Below are positions 12,601-24,244 of a DNA stretch of 64,000 nucleotides, one piece after another (the stretch's first letter is position 1; each line of letters starts with the position of its first letter). The position numbers and the translations under genes were made by a program. The DNA lies in contig NC_083692.1 in assembly GCF_033118175.1 (NCBI RefSeq), forward strand, positions 86,333,501 to 86,397,500, written 5' to 3'. The DNA comes from Dama dama. Lineage: Eukaryota > Chordata > Mammalia > Artiodactyla > Cervidae. A model generated the notes under the pieces. The model made no database searches and was not told the DNA's origin. It saw nothing but the letters and a program-made list of their open reading frames with translations.

Positions 12601-15600
12601 TAATAACTACAGAATAAAACCTTTTACAAGTTATAAAAGTAGTCATAGTTATATAACAAGTTATATAAAAGTATGTCATAGTTACATAACAAGTGAGTTC
12701 ATACCCAGTAATATAAAGAAGTATGAGACTCTCCCTTTCCTAGTCCCACTTCTGAGTGTTTGGGGCACATCCTTCCACTCCTTTCTCTATTCATGCAACA
12801 CATATGTGTACATCCTTCCCCCCCTCCCCCCACCCAAAATGAGATTTTACTTTATACCTTAGTCTACAACTTGCTTGTTTTACTTTAGACTGTATCGTGG
12901 ATATCTCTTCATGTCAGCACATATGAGGTGTCATTTCTGTTCGTGGTTGCTTAACCTTCTGTAATAAAGATGTGCTGTAGTGTATTCAAGTAGTCCTGTT
13001 TGGTTGAAGAGTTGGCCTGTTTCTGATTCTTTGCTATCACTGAGTGTTTCAGCCAGCTATATATCTTGCTGTAGATAAAGCTATTGAGATGTCCGCACAG
13101 CAAGTAAGAAAGAGATTGAGATTCCTGTCTCCTGGGAGATTTATTTCTGCAGGTTGGTTTTATCCAGCACATTTTTTAATTAAGAGAAATAAACATTTAA
13201 ATTTTTATTGAAATTTATGATCATTACAGGTGTTCATTGGTAGATTCTAGAGGTATAGTTTGGCAGGGCAGGGACTGGGAAGTGTTGTGATCTTGCATAG
13301 GAGTTGTCACACTAACCCTGACAAGGCTGGAACTTACTGGGGTAGACCAGTAGGAAGAACAAGGGAATTCCAGACAGAGGAATGGGCCTGGCCTATCTCA
13401 GGGAAGGTATGAAAGGAAGAACTGAAGCTACTTTGTAGAACTCACATATTTTCTCCTTTGTTTCGTAAGGTATAGTTCCGACCTGATTTGGAAGTGGTTC
13501 ATCTGCTCAGTGGACAGAGTGTTTTTCCACACCTGGGTGGTCAGGATTTCTTGTCATCATTCTAATGAGCCAGATCACTAAGGGTCCATGTAGACCATCT
13601 GGGCCACATTTCATGTTACAGATGGGGAAACTGAGGCATGAAGAAGGGAAGAACTTGCCCCAGGGTCACCCAGAAAGTTTTTGGCATAATTGAGTCCCAA
13701 AGGATCTTCCAACTCCCAGGCTGGTACCCAGGGACCTTTGTTTAGTATCCACAGGGAGAGGGACACAGGGTCAGACCCTGGTTTTGTACCTACTGTGTGA
13801 CTGGGGACCAGTCTACCTTCTCTGGGACTCAGTTTGAAAACACCTTCACCCCAGTGCTGCCGAGAGGATTCCAGGAGATCACAGAAAGAACGCAGTGTGC
13901 ACAGAGGCAGTTCTGAGGGCCGCGTGGGTCATGCCTGGTAAACTGCACTCTCCACTTGCTCCCCAGCTGGTGTTCCCTCTCGAGTGGTTTCCGCTCAACA
14001 AGCCCAGCGTGGGGGACTACTTCCACATGGCCTACAACATCATCACGCCCTTCCTCCTGCTCAAGGTAGGATCCCAGGGCCCCTCCTCTCCCTTCCCACC
14101 CTTTCTCTGCCCTGCTGCCGAGCCCTGGGAGTGCCCTGAATCAGGCTGTCCCCTGCCTGACTCTGGGGGAAGAAGGCTATGACAGAGGGGACGTGTCAAG
14201 GGCCTGAGGGCCCCAGGGGAGGCCGGCTGCCTATGCCGGGAGGGATGGAGCAGGCTTCCCCAGGGAGGGGCGTGTGATTTGGGCCTACCCGGTGTGCCTG
14301 GGGGTGAACTGGAGAGACCTTCAGGCGGGAGTATCTGAAAACAAGGCCGGTCTTGAGGAGCCCTGTTTGGGGAGGGTGAGGCAGGAATGGCCGGGTTGCT
14401 CGGGGAGAGGTCGGGGACCAGTTGGGCAGGCAGGTGGGGGCCGGAGGCAGGAAGGGCAGCGATGCAGGGTGAACTCTCTCCTCCGGACCGAGAGCCCTGA
14501 CTTTGAGACACCACTGGGAACACAGAACTGTCTCCTGGAGAGCTCTCTGCTCTGCTGGCTTTGCACTTTGCCAAGTAAGGGCTCTTAAAACTACTGCCAT
14601 TTACTATCCCCGTCCTTTTGTTTTTAGAGAGACATTTCCAAACTTCCCTGGTGGCTCAGACGGTAAAGCATCTGCCTGCAATGTGGGAGACCCGGGTTCA
14701 ATCCCTGGGTCGGGAAGATCTCCTGGAGAAGGAAATGGCAACCCACTCCAGTATTCTTGCCTGGAAAATCCCATGGATGGAAGAGCCTGGTAGGCTGCAG
14801 CCCTACCAGAGTCACAAAATGTCAGACACGACTGAGTGACTTCGCTTTCTTTCTGTCAAAGTAGGGGAGGTATAATCTCTGAATTCGGAGGGGTCTTTAG
14901 TTAAATAACTTAGTTTCAGAAACACCTGCCCCACATTTTTGTCTGTGTGGCTCAGTTGCTCAGAAATGGGAGCAGCCCAGCCTCAACAGGCCAGCCCAGC
15001 CACTCAGAAGCAGAACTAGGGGTGGTGGGAGGTCAGGGCCTGGCTTGCCTGTGTGGAAGGCCTGGCTGTTATCTCTAGCATGGTATATGGGTGTGTTTAA
15101 CCTTGGGCAATGAGCTGGCCCTGGAGAGTGTGTTTCCTCTTGGGCCAAAGAGGGTGCTCTTCCCCAGTGCCTGCTGGGTTCACAGGGATCATGTGAGATG
15201 ACAGGCTGGACTGACCCCCCTAAAGGGAACCCATGTGAGAGGGGCTTTCTGGCTGGTGGCATCCATCCCACTCGGGGTGTGAGGGGGGCAAGCAGAGGGT
15301 GTCTGCTGTGGTGACGGCGTCGGGGGTCATGCTGTGGGGCCTCCCTCTGACCTCAGCTCATCGAGCGGTGCCCCCGCACCTTGCCACGCTCTCTGATCTA
15401 CGTCAGCATCATCACCTTCATCATGGGGGCCAGCATCCACCTGGTGGGCGACTCAGTGAACCACCGCCTGATCTTCAGTGGCTACCAGAACCACCTGTCG
15501 GTCCGTGAGAACCCCATCATCAAGAATCTCAAACCAGAGACGCTGGTGAGCCCCCACCTCCACGGTGCAGCCTGTCCTGGAGGCCAAAGACATTGCCTAC

Positions 15601-18600
15601 CCATCACAGGTGCCCCAGATAGAGCAGGTCGCCCCCCCACCCCCACCCCCGAACCCCAAGCTAGGATGCCCCAACTCAGATCCCCTCCTCCCGGTAGGGA
15701 GGGACTGGGGGCATTTGAGGGAGGCATGGGCAGTCAGGGGGAGGGTAGCCTGGGGGCTGCGTGGGCCCGACACCCTTCCTGAAGCCCCACCCTCTCTGCT
15801 CCCCCAGATCGACTCCTTTGAGCTGCTCTACTACTACGATGAGTACCTGGGCCACTCCATGTGGTGAGTGATGGGGCCGCTGGCCCTGGTGACGCTGAAC
15901 AAGGGGCTCCCGGGTCTCGAAGCGTCCAGCCCAGCCGCTGGAATGGCGTGTTCTTCCCCAGCGGGGGGCGCTGTCGCTCCTCTGGCGCCCGCCTCGCCGC
16001 CTTCCGCGCCCACCAGCCCGCAGTATCCGCGGCGGCCACTAGAGGGCAGCGAGCGGCTGTCCTCCCTGGGCCGAGGCTGCAGCGCCGGTAAACAACTCCC
16101 CCCACCCTGGGGATGAGGATGGGGACCCGGAGGCAGGGAGGAAGCCGAGGAGGGCCGGCTGAACCAGGCTGGGGGCGAGGTGGGAGTAGGGGTGCTCCTA
16201 GTGCCCCCCTCCTCCGAACCCCCCCGGGAGCGCCTTCCTCCCGCCCCTTCACCCCACAGTGGAGGAAACCTCACGAATGTGGGTTCAGCCACAGCAGATG
16301 CGGCCCGGGCTGGGGGCAGTCGTCTGTTCCAGACCCCACTTCATCCCGGGATGAGCTGGGGCCGGTGGGAGGGGCTTTGCCCACCGGCCGACAGCTGGTG
16401 CCAGAGCCAACCCTGGACGTGGGTGGCCCCACTCCCGAGTGAGGTGGGCTCGCTCATGTCACACGGGCGCTACATTGTATTTCTGGGTTCTGTTTTAGGG
16501 ACTAGAAAGTCCGGGAATCCTTGCACAGACAGGCCTCTTGCCAGTTCTCCCTGGCCTGTGCCAGGAGACCCTTCCCATGGAAGGCTGGGGAAGGGAGGAG
16601 GAGAGGTGTACAGGGGAAATGAAAGGGCAGCTGAGGGCTGGGAGGGTGTGGGGGCCGGTGAGGGGAAGGTGGGGAAGGAGATGAGTGGGGGTGGGAACAG
16701 AAAGGGGGTGTTGTGCGAGCTGGCACGGGCGTGCGGGGAAGCAGCGTGTGTGTATGTGTGTAGAGAGGGGAGAGGGTGGTACCTGGGTGAGCCATGCGTG
16801 GAAGGGGGTGAGGCTGGGAGCTGGGTGTGAGTGAAGGAGCATCACAGAGCTCCTGGGAGACCCCCGGCACGTGCTATTCCTCCCCCCACCTCTTTTTTTT
16901 CCCCAAACTGGGACCTCGGGCCTGTCCCTCCTCGATCCTGCACCCTTTTCCAGGGCAGTGAGGGGCTGGGGCTGCTGGTCTTGGGGTGAGTGCGTGGGGC
17001 AGAGAGAGAGAGAGAGACGTGCACACACGCGGGGAGTGAGTGAGGAGGCCGGGACAGTGGGAGGAGGCCCCCCTGCCCATGGCTTGGATCTGCAGGCCTC
17101 GTCTTCCTTCCTAGACCCCCTGCCCGGGAGGGGCTGGGAGTGCCCTCACCCAAACCAGGCGTTTCTGTGAACTGTGAAGTGAGACCGCAGAGGGTGGTGC
17201 AGGCAGCCAGTCCTAGGACAGCCGATGGGCGGGCAGGCGGCCGAGCCGCTGAGCACCGGCTTCCCTGTTGCAGGTACGTCCCCTTCTTCCTCATCCTCTT
17301 CATGTACTTCAGCGGCTGCTTCACTCCCACCGAAGCTGAGAGCTCAATGCCAGGGGCAGCCATGCTCCTGGTGGTGCCCAGCGGCCTGTACTACTGGTGA
17401 GTGGATGGCAGGCCTGGGGTGGCAGGGAGGGGGCCTTAGTGGTCCAGTCAGGGAAAATGTGCTCCCGACCACGGAGCTGCTGTGTGGGCCCCGGTGAGAC
17501 ACCTGCTGGGGTTCCTGCTTCCTCCTCTTCAGTGGGCCTGGGACAGTGCCTTCTGGTGGCCGCTCCGTGACCAGGAAGGCAGGCCTGAGTGTGACCTCTC
17601 TACACTCGGGGTGTGACCTCAGGGCCCATAGAATCCACGTCGAGGCATAATTTCTGTGTGTGCTTCGTTGCTCAGTCGTTCCAGCTCTTTGCGAGCCTGT
17701 GGACTGCAGCCCACCAGGCTCCTCTGTCCACAGGATTCTCCCAGGCAGGAATACTGCAGTGGGCTGCCATTTCCTTCTCCAGGGGATTTTCCCAGCCCAG
17801 GGATTGAACCTACATCTCCTGTGTCTTCCGCATTGCAGGCGGATTCTTTAATGTCTGAGCCATCGGGGAAGCCCTGGGGAGGGCTGTAGAGCAGAAGCCT
17901 GTAGAGCCTGCAGGGTGGGGGGTGGGGGGCTGATTTCCCCTCTGTGAGATGAGGATGATACCAGGCTGTCTCCCTTTGGGGACATGGTGAGAACCCAGAG
18001 AGAGGGGCTCCTAAACTATGAAGCATCATGGAGAGGACAAGGATACTTACGGGGGAATCCCATGGCCTCAGGGCTTCCCACCTGGTTTCCTCTTCCCATT
18101 CCAGAGGACCAGGCCTCAGCCAGGCTCTTCCTTTTCTTCTGTCACTTCTGCTCTAGAGTCAGGCTCCCGGGGATTGTGGGTGTCTTAGAAAGGGTGGGTG
18201 TCCTAGCCCTTCTCTAAGGGGAAGCCTCCAGCCAAATGAAAAAGGCCTCCTCTCCTGGGGCCTTCTCCCCCACCTCCAGGGGCTGCCCCTGACCAGCAGT
18301 GGGGATCCATGAGGGTGAATCCATATGCCCCCTGAGGACCGGATTGGAAGGAATGGGTGACAACCACAGCTGGAGGGAAAGAGGTGGGAAGTGAGAAGAA
18401 GCTCCGCCCATTCTTAGCCAGGGTGTGTCAATGCAGTGACAGCTACAGGGGGCCCTTCACTGATCAGTGTGCCTTTCCAAGTACACAGTTCTCATCAGTA
18501 ACCTTGAGAGCTAGGGCTGTTTATGCCCCCTTTGTGAGTAAGAAAACAAAGGCTCCAATATGTCATGTAAATTCTGCCACTCAGTTGCAGAGCTCTGCAG

Positions 18601-19498
18601 TCGCTTGAGTGGGATGGGTCAGCATGGTGGTTCTCTCGAGGCAAGGGAGTAGATGAGATAAGCTCTGAGAAGCCCTCCAGCAGGTGTTACTGCATTCCTG
18701 GCCGTGTGCTAGGTACCGCCATGAGAGCTGGAGGGAGCCCTGGGGGATGAGACCGTGTCCCAGCCTTCAAGGAGATAGTCAGGACAACCCCATAAACTGA
18801 AACTCCATCCCCAACTCAGATGCCTTTAGGAACTAAACTGGTGATAGAAATGCATCAAGTGAGGCAGTAGGGAGTGGTGGGGACCGAGGCAAGCTGCAGA
18901 ACCATGCTGTCTAAGCAGCTGCTTTCTCCTCATCAGTTATTGTCACGTGGGAATACAAACCTAACGTTAGCAGGGAAATCAGAACTCCATGTGGGCAGGT
19001 CATCTGTTATTTAAATGTTGGCAACAAACTCGACCTTTTGAAAAATAGTAATTCTAGAAGCCAAATCCTAATGCTGTGTACAGGCCGTGGCTCAGAGTGG
19101 ACCCCTCACTCAATGTGCTCTTCTGACCGGCTGGGAGGGTGGCCTGGTGCCTGGGTAGAGGGCAGGACGCTGGGCAGGAGGGGCTGTCATGGCACCCCCA
19201 CCCCTCACTGCCCGTCTGCCTCCTCAGGTACCTGGTCACTGAGGGCCAGATCTTCATCCTCTTCATCTTCACCTCCTTCGCCATGCTGGCCCTCGTCCTG
19301 CACCAGAAGCGCAAGCGCCTCTTCCTAGACAGCAATGGTCTCTTCCTCTTCTCCTCCTTCGCCCTCACCCTCCTGCTCGTGGCGCTCTGGGTCGCCTGGC
19401 TGTGGAATGACCCCGTACTCAGGAAGAAGTACCCGGGTGTCATCTATGTCCCCGAGCCCTGGGCCTTCTACACCCTGCACGTCAGCAGCCAACACTGA
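3544..19498 (+). CDS. CLN6: CLN6, ceroid-lipofuscinosis neuronal protein 6 (7 coding exons, 312 aa)
   Basis: Multispanning ER membrane protein. From the literature, it works with CLN8 to recruit newly made lysosomal enzymes for ER-to-Golgi transport, and its loss causes variant late-infantile neuronal ceroid lipofuscinosis. Coding exons are 3544-3629, 10639-10753, 13967-14065, 15357-15545, 15808-15863, 17274-17396 and 19228-19498. They total 939 nt with GT-AG borders throughout and no frame break. The joined product closely follows human CLN6 (311 aa) with one extra residue near the N-terminus. Hydrophobic stretches lie at about residues 46-73, 85-103, 109-131, 182-200, 207-250 and 262-285, consistent with the roughly seven spans reported for the family. 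The start at 3544 has a strong context (G at -3 and +4). The gene starts in a CpG island, as expected for a housekeeping gene. No disruption is seen. Confidence 0.97.
3669..3678 (+). promoter_or_regulatory. CLEAR-like palindromic E-box
   Basis: The 10-mer GCCACGTGAT contains CACGTG and matches the TFEB/TFE3 CLEAR consensus GTCACGTGAC at 8 of 10 positions. It lies 40 bp inside CLN6 intron 1, within the CpG island. Function is inferred. Confidence 0.4.
5780..5905 (-). repeat. MIR SINE relic
   Basis: TATCCCCCATTTTACAGATG, GAGGCCCAGGAGGTAACTTG and GGGATGTGAACCCAGGCAGG are the reverse complement of MIR. CLN6 intron 1. Confidence 0.75.
7305..7500 (-). mobile_element. CHR-type SINE
   Basis: Minus-strand tRNA-derived artiodactyl SINE: GGGACTTCCCTGGTGGTCCA at the right end, and a T-rich tail with TTTATTTATTTGGCTGCACC at the left end. 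In CLN6 intron 1. Confidence 0.85.
8400..8540 (+). repeat. MIR SINE relic
   Basis: CCTTAGTTTCCTCATTTGTAA, GGGGCTTAGATGAGATGGTG and TAGCATGGCACATGGTAAGTA are MIR-like in order. Confidence 0.7.
8795..9019 (-). mobile_element. Bov-tA SINE
   Basis: Near full length, minus strand. Contains CCACCAGGCTCCTCTGTCCG, CCTTCTCCAGGGGATCTTCC and GCCACCTGGGAAGCCC. In CLN6 intron 1. Confidence 0.92.
9772..9988 (-). mobile_element. Bov-tA SINE
   Basis: Minus-strand copy with GCAAGAATACTGGAGTGG and GAGCCACCAGGGAAACC. In CLN6 intron 1. Confidence 0.92.
10034..10144 (+). mobile_element. Bov-tA SINE, 5'-truncated
   Basis: Plus-strand 3' half: CCAGTATTCTTGCCTGGAGA through GGCGACTAAGCACAGCA. Only about 50 bp from the preceding inverted copy, so the pair can form a hairpin in the CLN6 pre-mRNA. 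Confidence 0.88.
10145..10310 (+). repeat. MIR SINE relic
   Basis: CACTTGTAAAATGAGGGTAA, GTGAGGATTACGAGAGTTAA and GGTGCCTAGAATACAG match the MIR 3' half. Confidence 0.7.
10639..10753 (+). CDS. CLN6: CLN6 coding exon 2
   Basis: Acceptor AG at 10637-10638, donor GT at 10754. Encodes residues 29-67, including the first hydrophobic segment ([20 protein letters not shown]). The CGC codon at 10739-10741 is Arg63, which aligns with human Arg62, a known disease position; here it is the normal arginine. Confidence 0.96.
13967..14065 (+). CDS. CLN6: CLN6 coding exon 3
   Basis: Thirty-three whole codons, residues 68-100, from acceptor CCCCAG to donor GTAGGA. Contains the conserved EWFPLNKPSVGDYFHMAYN segment and the start of the next membrane span. 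Confidence 0.96.
14639..14856 (+). mobile_element. Bov-tA SINE
   Basis: Plus-strand, near full-length copy from ACTTCCCTGGTGGCTCAGAC to GACACGACTGAGTGACTTCG, followed by a TTTCTTTCT end. CLN6 intron 3. Confidence 0.92.
15357..15545 (+). CDS. CLN6: CLN6 coding exon 4
   Basis: Sixty-three whole codons, residues 101-163. Contains the membrane segment around YVSIITFIMGASIHLVG and the conserved loop NHLSVRENPIIKNLKPETL. Donor GTGAGC. Confidence 0.96.
15808..15863 (+). CDS. CLN6: CLN6 coding exon 5
   Basis: Fifty-six nt encoding residues 164-181 (IDSFELLYYYDEYLGHSM) plus two bases of Trp182, which is completed by exon 6. Donor GTGAGT. Confidence 0.95.
17274..17396 (+). CDS. CLN6: CLN6 coding exon 6
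   Basis: One hundred and twenty-three nt encoding residues 182-222 plus two bases of Trp223. Membrane segment YVPFFLILFMYFSGCF, then a short lumenal-type stretch TPTEAESSMPGAA that differs from human, then the start of another span. Confidence 0.95.
17650..17878 (-). mobile_element. Bov-tA SINE
   Basis: Minus-strand copy between GTGTGTGCTTCGTTGCTCAG and CATCGGGGAAGCCC. CLN6 intron 6. Confidence 0.92.
19228..19498 (+). CDS. CLN6: CLN6 coding exon 7 (terminal)
   Basis: Encodes residues 223-312 and the TGA stop at 19496-19498. Carries the last two membrane spans, separated by the basic loop HQKRKRLFLD, and the conserved C-terminal tail ending YTLHVSSQH. The human protein ends in SSRH, so only the penultimate residue differs here. 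Confidence 0.96.
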
Positions 19499-19539
19499 GT
19501 CCTGGGCACCGGCCCCTGGTGCTCTGTGGGTGGGAGATG

Positions 19540-20050
19540 GATGGTTGAGCGTGAGTGTGGGGAGTGTGTGCGTGTGTGCACCCACTGGGGATGGACGGCC
19601 GAAGGAGTCTGAGTGTGTGCGTGTGTGCACCCACTGGGGATGGATGGTCGGAGATGTCTGAGTGTGGGGAGTGTGTGCACCCACTGGAGATGGACAGCCG
19701 AAGGTGTCTGAGTGTGGGGAGTGTGTGCGTGTATGCACCCACTGGAGATGGACGGCCGAAGGTGTCTGAGTGTGGGGAGTGTGTGCGTGTATGCACCTGC
19801 TGGGGATGGACGGCCGAAGGTGTCTGAGTGTGTGTGAGTGTGCACCCACTGGGATGGATGGCTGAAGGTGTCTGAGTGTGTGTGAGTGTGTGTGTGTGCG
19901 CACCCACTGGGGATGGACGGCCGAAGGTGTCTGAGTGTGTGTGAGTGTGTGTGAGTGTGCACCCACTGGGATGGATGGCTGAAGGTGTCTGAGTGTGTGT
20001 GAGTGTGTGTGTGTGTGACTGTGTGTGCACCCACATATGTAGCCTGCAGC
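19540..20050 (+). repeat. GT-rich minisatellite in the CLN6 3'UTR, about 8 units
   Basis: Units are anchored by GCACC(C/T)(A/G)CTGG at about 19578, 19627, 19677, 19735, 19793, 19842, 19900 and 19959, so the period is about 49-60 bp. Each anchor is followed by GGATGGA and a (GA)GTGTGTG run of varying length. The diverged units suggest an old array that changes mainly in its GT part. Confidence 0.9.
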
Positions 20051-20087
20051 TGAGAGCGTGGGTGAGAGTATCCTGGTGCCTGTGGAT

Positions 20088-20135
20088 AGGGGTGTGTGTG
20101 TCTGTGTGTGTCTGTGTGTGTCTGTGTGTGCGCAT
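20088..20135 (+). repeat. (GTGTGTCT)n simple repeat
   Basis: Short tandem GTGTGTCT/GT stretch just beyond the minisatellite in the CLN6 3'UTR. Confidence 0.8.
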
Positions 20136-21191
20136 ACGGAGAGCATCGCTGTGAGGCTGAACTGTTTTGGTTAAGTTTCCATTCGATTTAGCTTTTTTCA
20201 TGATGGGACATAGTCTGAGGCAGTGTGTCCAGCCCAGGAGCTGGGCCCGGCTTTCCCATGCCGGCTGGAGCCGGGCCTTCTCTCTCTCACTGCTCAGGGC
20301 CGTCTCTTCCTGGGCGTCTTCTGGTGGCCGTAGGGGTGAGGTCTGGGTGGGGCAGAGGTCAGGAGGGAAACTTGGCCTGTCACCTACCACCTGGCTCACT
20401 CCTCAGACCCCCTGACCCTGAGGGCAGGTCGCAGGGGTTCCGTGAACTTGCTGTGTAGCCATTTGCAATGCACCCCCTTCCCTGGGCCACGGTTGCAGCA
20501 GACGGGCCGACGGGTCCCCAGTCGGCTGTGGGCTGGTTGCCGTCTCCTCTCAGGGCAGCCTTGGGAGGTGTGGATGGTTCCTCCTTGTCCCTGCCTCTTC
20601 AACGCTGGGGGGTACGTGCACCCCAGATCCTCACCCCGCCGCAGGCCGCATGGGGTGGGGAGCCAGAGCCAGCCCTCCCCCAACCGCCGGCCTGATCTCG
20701 GGGTCTGGCTGTGGTCGTTCCCGGCCGCCTTCCTCTCCCGGGAACTCGGTCTGTGTCCTGCCTTCAGGATCGTGGCACCCGCTTGGTTTACCTGACCAAG
20801 GTTTCTGAGCGGCCGCTGAAGGCAGAGAGTTCTCCGGTACTTGCACTCACCAAGGCGGACATCGTGGGGCTCTTGTCAGCGTGTCTCAGCCTGAATCCAC
20901 GCCTGCTGCCCGCGGCCCTGCTCCCAGGAAAGGGGGCCTTGTTCTGGCAAGACGCCCCCTCCCCAGCACTGGGGCCAGGTCTCCTCCCGCGACTGCAGGC
21001 ACGCAGCCTCACGTCCCAGCACTGCTGGCCTGCATGCGTGCGAGGGGCTCTGGGGGGCCTGCCTCACCTCCCCTGCCCTCCCTGCCCATCCTGTGCTCTC
21101 AGGGACTCTGCCTCAAACCCTCCTTTCACGCAGGGGTCCCCCAGCCCCGGTCAGTCCCCGTCTGCTGGCAGCATCAGGGGTGAGCAGTGTG

Positions 21192-21197
21192 AATAAA
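21192..21197 (+). terminator. CLN6: Poly(A) signal AATAAA, proposed CLN6 3' end
   Basis: A canonical AATAAA followed by GT-rich sequence, 1.7 kb after the CLN6 stop. I noticed no other canonical signal on the + strand between the stop and this point. Confidence 0.7.
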
Positions 21198-21859
21198 GGC
21201 GGTGTGGAGCCAAGCCCCACTGGCTGCAGCTGCTTCCTTGGGATGTGAATTTGGGAGGCCGGAGGAGGAGGGTCCCTGGAGCAGGGGAGGGAGTGGGCGG
21301 TCTGGGGCCTGGCAGGAGCCCTGGGCTGACCCCAAGGGCCTGCTCAGCCCTGTCCGGCTGGAAGCAGGGGCTGCTACTGCCTGCTGGCTGTCTGTGCTAC
21401 TTAGTATGATGCTGAGTTTGGGGGGTCACCAGCAAGAAGGGCTTCCTCTAGGTCCCAGGTCTCTTCAGAGGAGGCTGAGGGTCACGGGGGTGGGGCCGGC
21501 AGAGGGCGTCTGCAGATGGAGCCCCCAAGCTGTGCTGCTAGTGCCTTCAGGAAACTGAAGCAGAAAGGGTGTCCTTTGGGGGGAGGCGGGGGGCCGGTTT
21601 GTGGGAGGCTGGCACTTAGCCTTGGGCAAATCACATGACCTGCTCTGCTTTTCCCAGGCATCTTTTACACCCATGAGAAGTTAGTGACATCCGCCCCCAC
21701 CGCCTTGGGAGTAACAGATGCCCGCTGTCCTGCTCAGTAGCTCCTGCTCAGGATCTGGGATGAGGACGGCCCTTCTGGCTTGTTGGGCCCCCTGGCTTCT
21801 GGGATCTGAAATAATGAAGTTTGTGATTTCACTTCCGTGGTGGGGATGTATTGAAACTT

Positions 21860-22068
21860 GTTTAGATGCTAAGTCATGTCCTACTCTGCGACACCATGGA
21901 CTGTAGCCTGTCAGGCTCTTCTGTCCATGGGATTTTCCAGGCAAGAATAATGGAGTGGGTAGCCATTTCCTTCTCCAAGGGGTCCTCCAGGCGATCTTCC
22001 TGACCCAGAGATTGAACCTGCATCTCTTGCGTCTCCTGCATTGGCAGACATTGGCAGGGAAGCCCAAC
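21860..22068 (-). mobile_element. Bov-tA SINE
   Basis: Minus-strand copy with a short internal duplication (GCAGACATTGGCAG) near its 5' end. Between CLN6 and CALML4. Confidence 0.9.
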
Positions 22069-23442
22069 TGCCTTCAATCAAAAGGACCCCATGGGTTTCA
22101 CTTCCCCAGAGTGGGAGCTGGATGCTGAGGGCGCTGTCTGCTGCCCCCAGTGTGGGTGGCTTGTGCCCCCCCTCACTCAGCGGTTCATAATCTGCACAAT
22201 CTTAGTTCAGTAAGCCAGCTCCAGCCTTGGCCTCTCAAAGCACAAGGGCCCCCACCTTCCCAGTAACCTCAATTCTTCCCTACGTTGATTCCATGTTTCC
22301 TCCAAAGCCTGTCCCAGGCCCGTTCTCCATACAAGGACTTAATGGATATCACCTAAGTAGGCACACATCTGATTGTGGGGTCTGAGGCTTACATAGTTTT
22401 GAGTGTGCTTGATAAGAAAACTTAAAGTGAATAAAAATTAGATATGAAAGAATATTTAGAATGGGAAAGATATCACAGTAAATTATTGGAGCCTTGGAGA
22501 TTCATGTCCCTCTTGACCGAGATCTCTTTGGGAAGTTTCCTGAAAATGTTTCCCAAGAAATATAGGCACATGGATAGTGGGTCTGGGGTGATCGCGCTGG
22601 TGGACAGCAGTGACTGGCCTGTAACAGCATCTGGATAAATCCCGAGGAAACCACGAGAGGGCGTGCTGGTGGCTGCACGCCCCCTATGGGGAAAGGGCTG
22701 CAATAGTGACCTAGGAAACCACTTTATGGGCCATGAGAATCAGGAGCTGGCCTATAAAAGATGACATAGACACTGGCATTTCCACCTGCCCTACAACCCT
22801 CCTCCCTTGCTGCTAGGCTAAGCGGAAGGACAGATGGACTACTTACTTAAACCAGCAAATGAGACAGGAAATCCGCTCTCTGACATGTGAACTAGGAGGC
22901 TAACTCAAGCCTCCCACATTAACTGAATATGCCAGGAGCATTCAACCCAGAGACTACGCCATGGTAACCCCAAAGCAACTAGTCAGCACCATCCAAGTCC
23001 AACTGTTTTTGTCCTGACCACAGGACCTACTCCCAGGGGAACACGGTGTACCATGGCCTGGGACTGGCAGGTAAGTTTCTGATGGTGTGGGTTTGCCGCT
23101 TCGTGGGGAATAGGATTAGAAAGGGTCTTACAGACTTAAGCTGTCCTCCACTCAGCCCCAGCTGAGACCACTACTGAGGTCACTCATCCAGGCCTCTACT
23201 GGAGAAAGTCACCATTCTATGACCCCTAGGGTCTGTCAGACCCCCTCTCCAGGTTCCGGCACCAGCTGTGGGGACTGCAGGCTGGGACGCCGACCGCGGG
23301 CTGGGGTGGTGTGATCTCAGAATGCTGTCACTGCTTGTGTGTGGCTTCATGGCCACGATCTCTCTGTACTGTGCCTATTAAGCATCTTACGTTTCTTCCC
23401 TAGCCTGAGCAGAGGGAATCTGGGGACCAGGTGACTGTGCTG

Positions 23443-23797
23443 GCCTCACCATTTTATTTATGTGTTTATGGCAGCGCTGTCTTTGTTGTTGCGCATGGGT
23501 TTTCCCTAGTTGTGGAGAGTGGGGGCGACTCTTTAGTTGCAGAGCACGGGCTTCCCACTGCAGTGGCTTCTCTTGTTGTGGAGCACAGGCTCTAGGCACG
23601 CGGATTGCAGCAGTTGCAGCCCAGGGGCGAATCAGTTGTGACTCTCAGGCCCTGGAACGTGCAGGCTGCAGTGGTTATGGTGCAGGGGCTTAGTTGCTCT
23701 GAGACATGTGGGATCTTCTGGGACCTGGGATCAAACTCATGTCCCGTGCATTGGCAGGTAGACTTCCCACCACTGAGCCACCTGGGAAGTCCTGGCC
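23443..23797 (-). mobile_element. CHR-type SINE, long form
   Basis: Minus-strand copy of about 350 bp: TTATTTATGTGTTTATGGC at the tail, then GTTGTGGAGCACAGGCTCTA, GAGACATGTGGGATCTTC and CCACCTGGGAAGTCC. Older looking than the Bov-tA copies. Confidence 0.82.
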
Positions 23798-23925
23798 TCA
23801 CCACTGGTAGGTCTGACTGCAGGGTCTCCCTCCTGTGGACTGCCACGAAAAATTGAGCCAAAGTTGGCCCATCTCTTGGGGAATTAACTATCTTTAGCAC
23901 ACTTTGTGTCTTACTCTTGATTGCA

Positions 23926-24140
23926 TGTGTGTGCTCAGTCATGTCCAACTCTTTACGACCCCATAGACTGTGGCCCGCCAGGCTCCTCTGTCCATTGGAT
24001 TTCCCAAGCAAGAATACTGGAATGGGTAGCCACTTCCTACTTACTCCAGGGGATCTTCCTGACCCAGGGATCGAACCAATGTCTCTTGTGTCTTCTGTGT
24101 TGGCAGGCGGATTCTTTACCACCGCACCACCCGGGAACTC
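23926..24140 (-). mobile_element. Bov-tA SINE
   Basis: Minus-strand copy from TGTGTGCTCAGTCATGTCC to CCACCCGGGAACTC. Confidence 0.92.
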
Positions 24141-24244
24141 TTGGTATTCTTCCAGCTACTGTTATCATGGGGTTGCAGAAGAATCGAAAACAGCTTAGAG
24201 ACTAAACAGCAGTAACAACAATCTGTAATTATATTTGTGATATC

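Larger units (their letters stand above)
19499..21215 (+). other. CLN6: CLN6 3' untranslated region
   Basis: The non-coding stretch from the CLN6 stop to just past the AATAAA at 21192-21197. The first third is a GT-rich tandem repeat. The end is inferred from the poly(A) signal, not from transcript data. Confidence 0.7.

Noticed and set aside
19540..20050. CRISPR-like array
   Set aside because: The units are diverged tandem copies without unique spacers, in a mammalian 3'UTR.
19482..20399. 305-codon minus-strand ORF rich in His and Thr
   Set aside because: It is the reverse reading of the GT-rich minisatellite in the CLN6 3'UTR. It lacks family resemblance and exists because the repeat has few stops.
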